Assembly: GCA_036924285.1 (NCBI GenBank)
Contig: JAYKYS010000011.1
Span: 4,960,001 to 5,024,000, forward strand
DNA: 64,000 nt
Direction of reading: 5' to 3'
From: Asterella californica
Taxonomy: Eukaryota; Streptophyta; Marchantiopsida; Marchantiales; Aytoniaceae
A program made the position numbers and the translations under genes. This document shows, one piece after another, positions 24,349 through 37,381 of this stretch. Under the pieces are notes generated by a model, which saw only the letters and a list, made by a program, of their open reading frames with translations, was not told the origin of the DNA and did not search any database. Within the stretch, counting starts at the first letter, position 1. Every line of letters starts with the position of its first letter.

Positions 24349-25610
24349 CTTACTATCAATATAAGTTCGTGTCTAAACTGAACTAAACAATGATATCAAT
24401 AAATCTATGATAAATTGAGACTAAACAGTGACATATCAACTTCCAGACCTAAACCGAACCTAAACTATGATTTGTCAGTTTTCTGAACCTAGACAGTGTG
24501 TATGGGAAAATATCGATGCTTTATCTAATATAAGCCACTGAAAATTATAAAGGGGAAAAGGCAGAAATGGTTTAGCTTAAATCTCATGAACCTGGACTGA
24601 TTTTAACTTCGTTGATAGCCAGAAGATTTTATTGACAAGCTACTTGATAGTTTCCCACTTTATTCGTGCGTCCAAACAAGGCACATTAATGTGCTACAAA
24701 GCTCCGTTGAAAAGCAAGATTCGCAGTCACTACTTTTCCTGTCACACAGGTCACCCGGGAGCCCTCTCTTTTCTGTCCACTACAGTCGCCGTCGTTCGCA
24801 GCTTTGCATCGAGTTAGTTATTAACTTGACCTAGCCAACGGACGAACCATTACTTCACTCACCTTCTTCTTCTTTTCTCCCTCTCTTGGCCTCCGCGTCT
24901 TCTTTCTTCTCCTTCTCCATGGACTTCCCTTCCTGACTTGCGACTTTCTTTCTCTTTTCTTCCTTTTCCGGACAAGCGCAAAAGCTTGGAGATTTATTAC
25001 CAGGACGGGCAACAACTGACTTGCGACTTCCTTGTCAGTGCTTCTCTATCGCGAGGACCTGAATCCGCAAAATGTTCTCGTATAGGAATGTTCTTCTGCT
25101 ACTTAAGGATTCTGTTTGTTTGCAAGGAGACGTTTCTTGGAACTTGGAGGTTCTCTACGCTCCATTGAACCAAGCTAAATGAGGGACAACTATTTTATTT
25201 ATTTATTTTCGGTTCAACGGAAGCGTCATTATTAGAGACTTATGAGTTTATAGAAAGGATAATGATTAACTCCAGTTAGGTTTTCTACTACTGTAGTCAG
25301 ATAGAGGAGGAGGCTAAATAACAGTCCAGATGACGCTGACTTGACTTTTGACACTCCCTTAGACGTCACCCTGTGAACAGTAACCACATCCATCCGTCGT
25401 GTGACCTTTCGTATGAATGCAACAGATCTCTTGAACTTTGTGATGGAGGTGTACTGAAAATGTAGTTGAGGGTTTACGTATTTTCTAGCTGAAATCTAAT
25501 CTACTAAATCTACATTGTAAATTTTGAAACCTCTGCACTGCTCACTGGCCATAACTAGACTTATCTCCATCGATTATATCTCTTGCTGGGGTATTCAAAA
25601 TAATATTAAT
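24349..25610. other. Intergenic, no gene seen
   Basis: CT-rich stretches near 24855-24965 give long low-complexity frames that I do not accept as genes. Confidence 0.5.
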
Positions 25611-26490
25611 CTAAATATGCATGCAAGATCAACTTCGAAAAACTTTTGTTCATTTTTTGTTATCAGAAAAGATATAAATATTATTAAAAAATAGATTTTT
25701 TTAGAAAAATAAATATTTATCTATAAATATAACTAATAAATATACCTAGAGTTATGGAACGATCCATACATAATCCATAAATGGAGTGCAGATAGACGTA
25801 TTTTCGAAACTATAAGTACGAAAGTTGCTAACAAACAATTGGATTATGCCAACAAAGTTGCTAACAAGCAATTGGAATCTTCATCTGAGTCTCTAAGTAA
25901 GCGTTGAGAAGTGATAGTTGTAACTAAGCATCGTCTTTGATAATAAGAGTTATTTACTTCAGATATTAATAATTAATCTGCCTGGAAAAGGGTGACAGAA
26001 GATAGTTCAAAATGAAAGCCGGAACTTGTAGATGTAAAAAAAATAGCTAGATTGTTTACAACAACATATTGTTTCGGGAAAGATTAAGTCACACACATTT
26101 ATCACTTGGGATGTCAATAGACCTTAATTTCGACTAACAACGTCATTAAATTCTACATGTAGCTTTATTTTGTCGTCCGATATCTACTGAACTAACAAGT
26201 ACAACATCTTCAACCTCTGTGTTGATTTTAAGACGATACAGTTAGATGCTATATTACTTTCTCCATGTACAATAGAATGTTAGAATTTTATGAGCTAAAT
26301 ATGCATGCAAGATAAACTTCGGGGCACTTTTGCTCGCTTGCTGCTATCAGAAATGATATGAACCAAATTGATAAGAAAAATCAATTATATTAATTTATAA
26401 ATGTTGATTGATAACCGGACCTGGTTATCACATGCATACCCCATAAAGGAAAGTGTAGATTCACTTGCTGCCAAAATTACAAGTGAAAGA
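25611..26490 (+). repeat. Diverged duplication, two copies of about 200 bp
   Basis: Both copies start with CTAAATATGCATGCAAGAT (25611 and 26295), then share ACTTCG, TTTTG, TATCAGAAA and GATAT in the same order. Further on both carry a block around CCATAAA followed by a GTGTAGAT or GTGCAGAT word. The start-to-start distance is 684 bp. A smaller direct repeat (AAGTTGCTAACAA) lies near 25822 and 25855. Confidence 0.5.
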
Positions 26491-29400
26491 ACCTGCTAAG
26501 GGGAAGAATATATTCAGTTTACTGCTTAATCCTTCTTGACAAAAGGATTAGGTAATAACTTAAACCCTTGCTTATTTGCCTCTCCCACTGGAAGATGGAA
26601 GAGATGAATAATATGCAGGGGTTAATAATAGCTACTACCATTTTCATTATCATCACCCAAAGTTTACTTACTGCACTTGGAATAAACGATTAGAACGGAT
26701 ACTTGTTTTGGTTCAAAGAGTAAACTGCAAGTTAAAAAATTGTATACGGATACCTTAAACCTGAAGCAGTTATCAGAGATGCTCACCGTCAAAATTTTCT
26801 TTTTCTATAGACTGGAGTTTATTACTGAAGCATTTGAAGTGAATTCGGGTACTTTATGACCTCATGACCCATATTTTCTCCATTGCGAAGAAGTTTCAAC
26901 TATGATGGTAGCAACTCAAAAAACCAGAATTAAGGAGAATGATCCAAAGTGTTTATAAACGAGAACTTGTACTACTTGTTAGAGGAAGAGGATCACATAC
27001 CACAAACGAAATATGAGAAAGCTCACAGCACGGGGATAACACGAATCAAACGAAAGCAAAGTCGAGAAAAAAGAGTCATGAAATGAGATTGCATCTCGAG
27101 AGAACTGAAACCATGATCTGGAAGAGGTGATGTATAACACAAGCCACGACAGGGAGTGGCTTCTCCGTCCTAAATCACTACCATACGGAAGTGGAACCGA
27201 GGAGAATGGATATTTAGGATTGAGACGCCACGGCCACGATGTGCACAACGTAAAGGAAGAAGAAATAGAAAAACTGACATACTTTCACGCAAGATCTAAT
27301 AGTTCAAATATGTTGTTCAGAAAAGAATATTTAAATATCGTGATTATGGTGTATCAAGTTCAATCGTGGTTTATGAAATGTGTTGCTTGGCGAATATGTT
27401 ATATCGTACATAAAGACAACCCAAAATACAAAGAAAGAGAGACTTCATATTTCTAGAATCCATTAAGCGAGGAGAAAAAAATACTTACATCAGTACTTAC
27501 AAAACTAGAAAATTGATCCAACACCAGCGGAAGCCATGAAGATAGCGAAGGAAAAAAGGAAAAGAGAAAGAGCACATATGCCAGAGGAAGAATAAGGAGA
27601 ATGATCAAAGAAAGGAAAAGAAGTATTGATCACGTAACATGAGTAGAGATACCATCCAAACAGCAAAATATTCTCACATCAACTGTAGGCGAGAGGGAGC
27701 CAGAAGAAGAAGATGGGGACAAGGACTTACAACTAATTTTGCGCAGAAAGACAAGGTGAACGAGGAAGCACTTGTTGATGTCTCTCTTGGTTATGTCACT
27801 TGCAGTAGCTCATGACTTGATTTTCGGCTTTTGGATGAATGTGTTATCATTCATACCAGAGGAGTTTTGCTCTCTCTCTCTGGCTGGGACAGAGGTGAGA
27901 TTGATTGATGCTCAGGATTATTACTGATCGGAGAATCATCTTCGTTGTGGATTGTCTCGATCGTCACCTCTGCAGGCTGATCTTGTACATGGTCTCGATG
28001 CAATCTACCTTTTTTAAGTACTAGTGTCCTGGGGAATAGTATACTGAAACAGTTCACATCTGTCTATTTTGTGTCATGGAATGCGATCTCTTCCTTCAGG
28101 CGCCTGCTGCACAGAAACCAAGAATAGTGACGCAGTCAAGTCAGTCAGGATGTTGGAAAATGTAAATGATTATCAAATCTAGAGCAAATGTTGATATCTG
28201 ATCTAGAGAAAATGTTGGTTTCTGTTGCTGGTTGACTTACCAATCTTGTAGTGGTGGTAGTCCACAATCTCCTCCTCTACCTTTTTAAGGATAGTTTTGT
28301 GATCCATAGCAGTCAATGTTTAGTTCATTGACCATCTATAGTTGGGGCGGAAGCAGTGTTAAAGTTGTTTCATTGTCCGTTTCGCATACATTATAGATGT
28401 GTACCAGAATAGCTAAGTTGTCTTTGTTGGACTTCCAAAGCTTCGTCGAGACGAGAGAGCATCGAGGACGTCGATCAAAATAACTTGCTTGAACTCTTTC
28501 ACCATCTCCGTTTATCTGACCTCTTCTATGAATATCTCTCATCTAGTTTGTATTCCATGTTAACCTTCGTGGTTTGCTGCTTTCCTTCTTCTCGTCTTCT
28601 TGGAGACTCAATGTGCTTTCATGCTGTAGAATGCAAGCTCTCATGAAATAATCTTGACTTCTATGATCATGATGTGATTTGCTCCTCTTGCCTCCGTTGA
28701 GTGGCATAATGATTGTAAAGTATGTAGAATGCTACTAGTAGCTCGACGACATGTAGTTCTAAGCTTGATTGTAGTTGTACGCTAAGAAATTGACTTCAAT
28801 GCGTCAATTATGTACAAGAGCTTGAATTCTTACAAGATGTAGCATGATCATAGAGACGGAGCCGAGTTTGTAACATATCACTCGTCTCGTATGAGCTCAA
28901 AACGTGATCATTTCACCTCTGAATCTCAAAATAGCTTAAATTACTTAATTTACTATTTGGACTTTTATCTAGCTATAAGCTATAAGGCTATTTAGTTCAG
29001 GATGAAGGAGTTTACTGTGGCATTTGCAAAGTTTAGATGCAGGACATCAAATAGATAAGTTGGAACATCAAGGGGTTGAGTGATCCCCATCTCTTTGTGA
29101 CCTCAAATTAGAAATTCTTCTGTTGCAAGAGCTAAAGTGCACGTATAAAAATGGAGTTTATTTTAACACAACCTCGGAAGTGCAACTCAACATCATCAGA
29201 AAGACACAAATTTTGTTATATTTGGTAAAGTTGCTAAAATATTGCTATAAAAAATAGCTATAAATTCATAAAACTTAATATTAACCTAAACATTGATAGT
29301 GATTAAACTGTTTTGAAGATGTGTAGTCATGCACTAGATATAATGTTAGCATGTCCCTTGTGGATATCATTAAAAACATGATGTCTATTAATGCATAACT

Positions 29401-30859
29401 TGTAATATAATTATATATGAAAATAAATTAATATTTGATAATTAATATTTTTTTCACATAAATCAGTAATATATATATAGTAAAAAATATCATTTAAAAA
29501 CAAATAAACTTTATAATATACTCTTTCTTTAATAGGTTGATTCACACACGCTCTTATCAATCCTTTTTTCTCTATCGTGTTGTATCGTCAGTTGACATAC
29601 AATATCTTATTGAACTCTATTTTGTCTCTGTCTCTTCCAATCATCCACTTGTCCATTTTCCAAGTGGTTGTTTCACATATTTGCACTTTTGTTCTTTATA
29701 TGTACGAATATAACGCAATGTGACTATGATTTCCTCTGTGCAAATGTATGTTTCTCTATCACACCACTTTCTAGTATATGACTTTGGCATAGAATTACCA
29801 CTAGAGTTCATGCCTTGTCCTCAATGATGTAATGACATAGTTAGAACCTTTTGCTAGTAGTGTTCTTGGAAATACAACTCTCATAAAATTGTAAAATCAT
29901 AAGAACAAAAGACATGAATGACATGTGGAACAATTCATCAACGCAAGAAAGACCTATTTTCACAAGTTTCACGATGAAACACGTTCTCAAAACAATGTCT
30001 TTAAACATGTAATATATACCTAGAAATAATGAGTTACGTAGTCAAATAAAAAATATTTGCAGGATTTTAGTATGCAGAATCAACTCAATGAGGAATAACA
30101 ATGTTCTCCTCATAAACTGGAAGGAATTTAACAAAGTGAAGAGTGAAGCAAGGTTAAGAATGGTAGCATGGAGAATCGACATGAGCTTTAATTATGAAGT
30201 AGATGGTTCTATCGCTTTTCAATCAAGAAGAAGACTAGTTGCAAATTACAAATGCAATGATACAAAATTTTGTAAGAAAAATCAAAAGTAGGGAGCTCAA
30301 AATAGTACAGAGATTCTCATTATAGTGAAAATAGGAGGATGATAGCTAATCTTGTCATCAAATTGCTAATGAGCGCATGGACCAAAGGAAATGAGAGACT
30401 CTGATTACACCAAGAGAAAACATATCTATCATCTAACACTTCAGTTAAAGCAATGACAATATTGAGAAAAATGATGCAATGATGGAATGACATCATATAA
30501 GAGAAGATTCGGAAGGTATGCATACGACAAAAGTTGGGGAGCATGAGGAAGTTGAAAGAATGGAGACACCTACAACTCAGAGATGGAAAGAAATCCGAAA
30601 AGAACATGACAAAATTAGAAAATATAGCAACAACGTAAAGTTCGGGTGAGATGAAGAAGTTGCGATAGAAGATCGGTATTGAGATTTTAAAAAGAGTAAG
30701 AAAATAAGATGAGAACACTTGGTGAAAAAATAAAGGTTAATCTCCGATAAGATTGTATCACATTGAGAGGTTTAATTAAAAAAAATGACAAATGACACTC
30801 TTGACAAGAACATAGAGGAAGAAAATGTCAAGATATAGACGACGAATTTGAGTCGATAA
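26491..30859. other. Intergenic, AT-rich, no gene supported
   Basis: No full gene. A minus-strand frame at 27851-28057 has an acidic, proline- and serine-containing composition (IHNEDDSPISNNPEHQ) like a linker of a Copia polyprotein, but no catalytic motif is visible. The plus strand is purine-biased after about 27400. Confidence 0.4.
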
Positions 30860-31010
30860 GCTTCGACCTAAGTTACGTTGTGGGAAGAAGAATGCAAAAA
30901 GTGAAACATGGTGGTGGAAAATGTGCACTATGTAACGAGGGGAGGAAAATACATTACATTATTTTTGGAGAATGTATGAAAGTGAAAAAGAAATGGATGG
31001 GACTCCAATG
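30860..31010 (+). pseudogene. Possible non-LTR retrotransposon C-terminal remnant
   Basis: The frame reads KCALCNEGRKIHYIIFGEC at 30919-30975. This is a Cys-x2-Cys-x6-His-x6-Cys cluster followed by basic residues, similar to the cysteine knuckle near the end of LINE polyproteins. No reverse-transcriptase motif was recognised upstream, and stops are frequent. Weak evidence; chance is possible. Confidence 0.2.
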
Positions 31011-34000
31011 CTAAGACATAGGAACGGACGCCAATTGAAGACATTAACAGATCGTTAATCAAAGTGATTTTCTGCATGTTGAACAATACATATCCTACTA
31101 GTAAACACATTTTGATTACAACGATATGAAGTAAGAGGGCGGAAAAAATTTGATTACACTCGTGTTTCTGAAAAGAAAGAGAAACAAATGCTACTAATTA
31201 TGGTGTTTTTATTGTAAAGAAAGCAGTCACTGCTGTCAAAGAGAGAAATCAAATGATTACAATCAGCAGATGAGAGACAAGCATTAGAGTGAAAGAAATG
31301 CAAAAACATATTCACATGCATCAACAGTAGGGAAGAGAAAAGAGTGGAGGTTGCAGCAAGACTGAGAAATTTTCATCTTAGTCATGCTAAGAAGAAAATC
31401 ATAACAATAGAGTGTGAACAAGCAGAAATACACAACTAGTTGTGGTTATGCAGAACAAATGACTTAAAGAGAAATATCAACATCATCGTTCACAAAGAGT
31501 ACGAGTAGTATGACCAAGATTAACTCAGAGAAAGCAGAACACACAAAAGAAAGAGAGCTTGCAGACAATTAGCATCATGTAGAATAAGAAGACGAGCATG
31601 GAGAAATTGAATTGGATACATAGTTGGGAGACTAAATTTGAGCTCATGGAGTAAAATCAACATTTGAAGAAGAATTTCAAAGTGAATCGTAAATGTTAGC
31701 GAGTAAGATGACTAAGCAACATTAATAGTTGCATGATCATGTGTCAAAAATCAAACTCTAAAATGGTGAGCCGGAATTGCTGATATAAGTATTTCAATAC
31801 TTAGATGATAAAGAACGGTGAGAGATATGGTGGATAAATTGATACGCGAATACATAAGTTGATAAGAAAGTATCCAAGATCACCAAGTTGTGAAATAATA
31901 ACATAATAAAAAATGTATAAATCAAAGTGGAGGATACCTGGATGTAAGAGCTGTATATCATGTTCTATTTCTCTTTATCATTTTTCTGTCTGAGTTATTC
32001 TTCCAATTACTCTTTGATAATTTTAATATTATGCTCTATATTACTTCATGAAATATGTTATGAACGTTCTTATTAAGTCTTGCATAGTCTATATGAGTAT
32101 AACGTTTGTTGTTTATTATGTTAGCTTTTTTCCTTAAGCTTGAAATTGTAAAACTTGTTTGGAGTTAATCCGAAGTAAAATATCAGAGTTTGATGGTTTG
32201 TTGCATTTTCTCTATCCCTCGTCTATCTGTGTAAAGATCTAGATATGAGTTTTTTGAGAGGAGCTATAGAACTTTCTAAACTCCACTCCACTCTCGATGA
32301 TCAAGAGTGGAGGTGATTATGAATTTACTTCAAAACTTTAAATTATATTCTTCACTTCTCTAATAAGAATTTTACTTAGAAACGTTAACTAACTTTCATG
32401 ACTTCTCCTCTTGAACTCTACTCTTGATGCTTTAACTTATTTCCGACTCAACTTTACTCACCACGCACAACACAACAATCCGATCTACATACGGTCTTAT
32501 CTTATGTGTAGATAAGGACTCTTTGATCACGTAAGCACCAAGAATGAAAAGCTTGGTCCATCGATCACGAAGAACAACCCAACCTCAAGTCACAAGCGAA
32601 CAAAATCTGACATAATGTTCCCTCGCGAGTCAATTTCTCCCACAACTCTAAACCATCCGATGAAACGTCAAATTGTCTCCAATTTCTTGTAGACTCGATG
32701 ATTTGATCGTGATGGATTTGATGACAACAAGTTTGGACTTCGGATAAACCGCTAGAATAGTCCAACTCTCCTTCATAGGTCTCTGAAGCACTCCAACTTT
32801 TCTTTTTTACGTCTCAATTTCTCCTAGAGCACACAACACAATTCGCCTCTTCACGAACCGTCTAAACTAATGCATAGCATACACAAATTTGAAGCCAATG
32901 GCACCTTGTGCACATGCATTGGACCTCCTAATCTCTCAAATTGTCCATCGACAGATCGCAGATACAACCTAACCCTTAAGCTACCCCTTTGTATCAGTTC
33001 ACATTACGTGAGTTTTGCACAAATAAAGACGTAATTCTTTTGCGTCTTTAGTATAGCCAAGGTGCTAAACTGACGTGACATCTTTACTGAAAATGAAAAT
33101 AAGAAACTTATATGATAACCATGATGTTAAAACATTAAGATCCCACAAAGAATTTGTAAAGTTTAAGGATGTTAGATCTACTAAAGAGCTAGAAAAGACT
33201 TTGGTATTGCAATTCTTGCATTATGGACTATCAGTGGTGTCAATGTTAAAATCTTTGAGAATTATTCCTCTCTCTCTATCAGGAATTATGGCTTCAGATG
33301 AAAGTATTGTGGACACCTCTTGAGGTATCTATAAGTTCGATCTTCTCCAACAATTCTAAGATTAAGCCAGCTCTTGTTAGTGTCTAGCTTGTTGTAACCT
33401 TAGATAGAATGTGACATAACAAAAATAATGTATGTCTTGATTGTTCATTGTTTCTACGAGGGATAGAGCATGATGGCATGATTAATTATACCAAGCGAGT
33501 CATGATAGCACTGGAGGTAAGATTGCAGCATCAAATCAAGTTGTCTTCTCGTTCAGAAAGAGCACAAATTGCTGAAGTTTTTATTGAGTAAGGATTTCCT
33601 TGATGCATAAGTTTGGTGGATGGCACCTTGTTAACAATCTTTGACCAGAGATCTCGTTGTGATAGAGAACATATCTCGACTGAAAGTACAACTATTCAAT
33701 GAATGCACAAGTTATACGTGATCATAAGAAGAAAATCATTTTTTTCTCTAGAATGTCAGATTCTTGTCAAGATCTTAGTGGTCTTCATATATCTAGGTCG
33801 TGGAGGTATTTGGGATCATCAAACAATATGTTCAAAGACCATTAGTATTTACTTGGGGCTTCAAGTTATTCTCCTCTTCTTTATCTTGTTTCTTTTTTCA
33901 AGATGACTTCTCAGGACAAAGGAAAATAAGGACTTCAATACTTGTGTAGCTCATGCTACGCTAGCTAACGAGCATTGTATTGACATCTTGAAGTTCAGAT

Positions 34001-34616
34001 GGCATTCTTTGAAATAGTTAAGAACTCAGCTCAAACACAAAAGAGAGAATAAGTTTTTAGTAAGTTGGACATGTTGCTTCGCTATGTTACATAACTTGCT
34101 CTTCAACATATATGACGACTAGACTGAAGCAGATGGAGAGATTGTGTATGACAGAGACATAGATAGAGCATAGATATGCAAATGAACAATTGTGGAACTG
34201 CTCACGGTCTTGAGTAGTGATGAGAGATGGTCTTCGGACATGTTTGGTTTAGGGAGAATTACTCATATATATACTTAACGAATTAGTGAAAATTTAGCGA
34301 AGCTCGATTAGTAGCAAGCTTTAGGTAATCATAGAGCAATACATGGACGTATTGATATGTGAATGTCCTTGAAGGGTAGTCCATAGGTATTTTGTCTTGT
34401 GAATCGACCTCCAGAGAGTCTCGAGGAAGATTCAACAATATTTCAGCCTCTAAAGGACACAATATAATGTGAGTCGTTTTGTGAAGGATGTTCAAGAGTG
34501 TTTCACCTTTTAAAGGACGATATGCTATTATGTTTCATCTTGTGAAGCGCGGTCCAAGATGTTTTGTGCTCTGAAGGGCAGTTCAACAGCGGATCGCTCT
34601 GAAATCATACTTCTAG
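31011..34616. other. Intergenic, no gene supported
   Basis: An 82-codon frame at 33075-33323 has plausible composition (RSHKEFVKFKDVRSTKELEK) but no recognisable domain or support. The remainder is AT-rich. Confidence 0.45.
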
Positions 34617-34656
34617 AATCTACGAGGGCGATTCAAGCGAATCGTCCTCGTAGATT
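34617..34656. repeat. 17-bp hairpin in a GATTC-rich stretch
   Basis: The arms 34617-34633 and 34640-34656 pair over 17 bp with one mismatch around a 6-nt loop. The next 100 bp repeat GATTCA/GAATC-type words, including the palindromic GATTCATTTGAATC near 34723. A tandem pair of CATTCACACATTCATCT follows at 34749 and 34771. Confidence 0.65.
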
Positions 34657-37381
34657 TAAGGGTGATGTAAATTTGATCATCTTTCACAAGAGTGATTCAC
34701 GACGGACCGCATTGTAAATAGCACGATTCATTTGAATCACGCTCTACATTCACACATTCATCTAAAACATCATTCACACATTCATCTGCAACACGAAGTT
34801 GTAAACAAACTACTCACTTCCACCATCTTGACCACCAACTCGAGATGAGCTTGCCCCATCCTTGCTCTGTCCTCCTCTTTTGTTTCATCGTTCTGTCCCA
34901 TAGCTCTATTCTCTCTTCCGTTTCGAGGGATTGGCTCGGTTGTTGTTCTATGTATGAAAACTCTGAAGGAAAAACGAGAAGGAAGGGAAGAACGAAGGAA
35001 GAATAGAAGGAAGAGAAGAGAAGAGAAGAGAAGACGGACGATGAAGGAAGCGAGGAAGAGCACGGGAAGAAGCAATTTCGAAGTCCGAGAAAAGAAGATG
35101 AGGGATTGAAGAGACGGTGAGGATTTGAGGAGATGAAACTTACAAATGAAGTAACTTTGAACTTTCTTACATTCAAAATAAATTCATGAACAAAAATATT
35201 TATTGATATGATCAGTAAGTTTTACACGCTTTCTATGAAGTCAAATGCACTTCAGATCTCATCTTGAGACTTTCCAGCTCCAGTTATTTCAGTAAAGGGA
35301 GCTTTTCCTTCTTTTCACTTCTTCCTTCTCTGAATTCTCTCTTCCTTTACGTTCCTGTTCTAAAGAAGCTACATGAAGCTAAGAAAATCTTTCTGTACTC
35401 ATACTTATCTCTTAAACTATCTTCATACGTTGTAATCATACTAACTTTGCTTTTGGTACTACCTAACTTGGTGTGCTTGACACCGTCCAGATGAGATCAG
35501 TTTCCATGTGTGTGATCCGAAACATTACTCTCAAGTGGTCCTTCATGCTCCATAGGTTCTTGAGGAATATCACCGATGTCCTCTTCTTTGGTAGGATTGT
35601 AAAGCACGAGGTTTTCTCTTTTACATTATTTAAACATAAAAGTTTTTGTTTTCCAAGAGGAATATAGTCAAACCTCATGTAAACTACATGAAATTGATCA
35701 AAACTATCTCCAAGGAGCAATACTAAGATCCCTCCATATACACACCAAAAACCCATGCACAACACTAAGAAACCAATTCCTTGTTACGGAACCTTAGTAG
35801 CCTACTCTGCCAAACTACTCTCCTTGAAATCCTATCTCAAGAACACCTCACAGTAAAAAGTATACGCTATAGTATGAAGATCAGCATCCGGAAGGTTATC
35901 CTCTATATGTTAGGCTCTTAGCGTCACCCTGTACTCTCAGTCCGAGATCTTTCTATGTATTTACACTATGTACTTGAGTTCAAGCAGCATCTCGAGTACT
36001 TCCTCCACTCAATATAAATACGAACAGCTTCATGCTGGATACAAAAGTAGCTCTCTTTAGCTCTCAGTCCTCTACTACTCGCTCCATGTGTTGGCATGAC
36101 AGGCTCGTACTATACTTTTCATGTCACTTACCCCTTAGATCTCCTCACTTCACTCCTCTCTCTTGCTCTAAGTGCTGCCTTTTCTTGTGCATAGAAGATT
36201 CAGACTAGACTTATAATAATATAGTGAAGCTCCCCTATTGATATCCCGAGACTATTTTGTATTATCACAATGATGTAATAATAAATTGTGATAATATGTC
36301 TTGTAAACAAATAGATCAAGTTCAAAGTTGTGGTACCACGAGCATGACACCCTCTTCGTCAGATGCTACTCCTGCACAAATTGTATGAGCTCTCTGGTAG
36401 TTGACCTTACATACACCACTTCTTTTGATTGAATGTTATCAACCTTATATCACTAACACATATCTGTAAGTCATCTCGATCTTCATACGTACTCTCTTTT
36501 GCAAACTACATGGCATGTACATCCTCGTTAGCACATAGCAACATTCTCATTCAAAGAAATGTACATGAAGGTATGCAGAAGATCTATGAGTCCACTTCAC
36601 TTAGAAAGGAAGTAAGAGTCTAGCGTAAAGATCTGTTGTCAACAGTTCCTACTCCTCCCTATAGCTACTATCTAGATCCTGCTCCTCACAACCAAGAGGC
36701 TTGCTCCATACGGACTAGCACAACATGGCAAATAAAAACACCATATAACAGATCATAGTGAGAGCAAGAGAAAACAACCTCTTAATACCCATGCACAAGC
36801 ACACAAGGGACACCACCTCCAACCAGAATATCCTAGAGAAGGTGTCACCAAAAAGATAAGTCTAACAAAGACAAGATGAAAATCTACTACCTCCTTTCCA
36901 GTCTTGTCATATGGTATGGTATGAAAATATATCCGTGTCATACTTTATCAAATATTGGCGAGGTCATGTTGGAAGAGATCTAATCTAGAAGTTAGACACC
37001 GTCTTATATACGCTGGTGTCAGGAGCTTGAGGTCTAAACTATCCAACCTCTATATCTGAATATGTCTTACTAGTGGTTAGAAACGGATAAAGAGATGTTG
37101 TCTCTAACTTCTGCACATGACACCTCCTCTTATCTTAATGACCACTAACTAGAAAACTACATGGGTCTAGAGCTAAATGTGGATAAGACAATAAGACTCT
37201 TATCACATGGTAAAGCGTCTGCATCCTCCATACATCAAATCTCAGCTTGACCTCGTCAAATCTCAATCATATATCGATATAGTGGCTCAACAACACAATT
37301 GAGTTCAGAAATGATCAAAGATATCTCCTGTCTTGAAAAAATATATATGCTGATCTCTGGGACACTAGCATATATGCACTA
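34657..37381. other. Intergenic, no gene supported
   Basis: A simple AAGAG repeat near 35010-35035 lies inside a purine-rich block (34975-35110) that creates long spurious frames. A 12-bp inverted repeat flanks 36260-36296. Nothing else recognised. Confidence 0.45.

Noticed and set aside
27851..28057. Minus-strand frame resembling a Copia polyprotein linker
   Set aside because: Only composition supports it; no integrase or RT motif on either side.
34782..35176. Overlapping minus-strand frames of about 100-120 codons
   Set aside because: They arise over an AAGAG-type simple repeat and purine tract; no recognisable domain.
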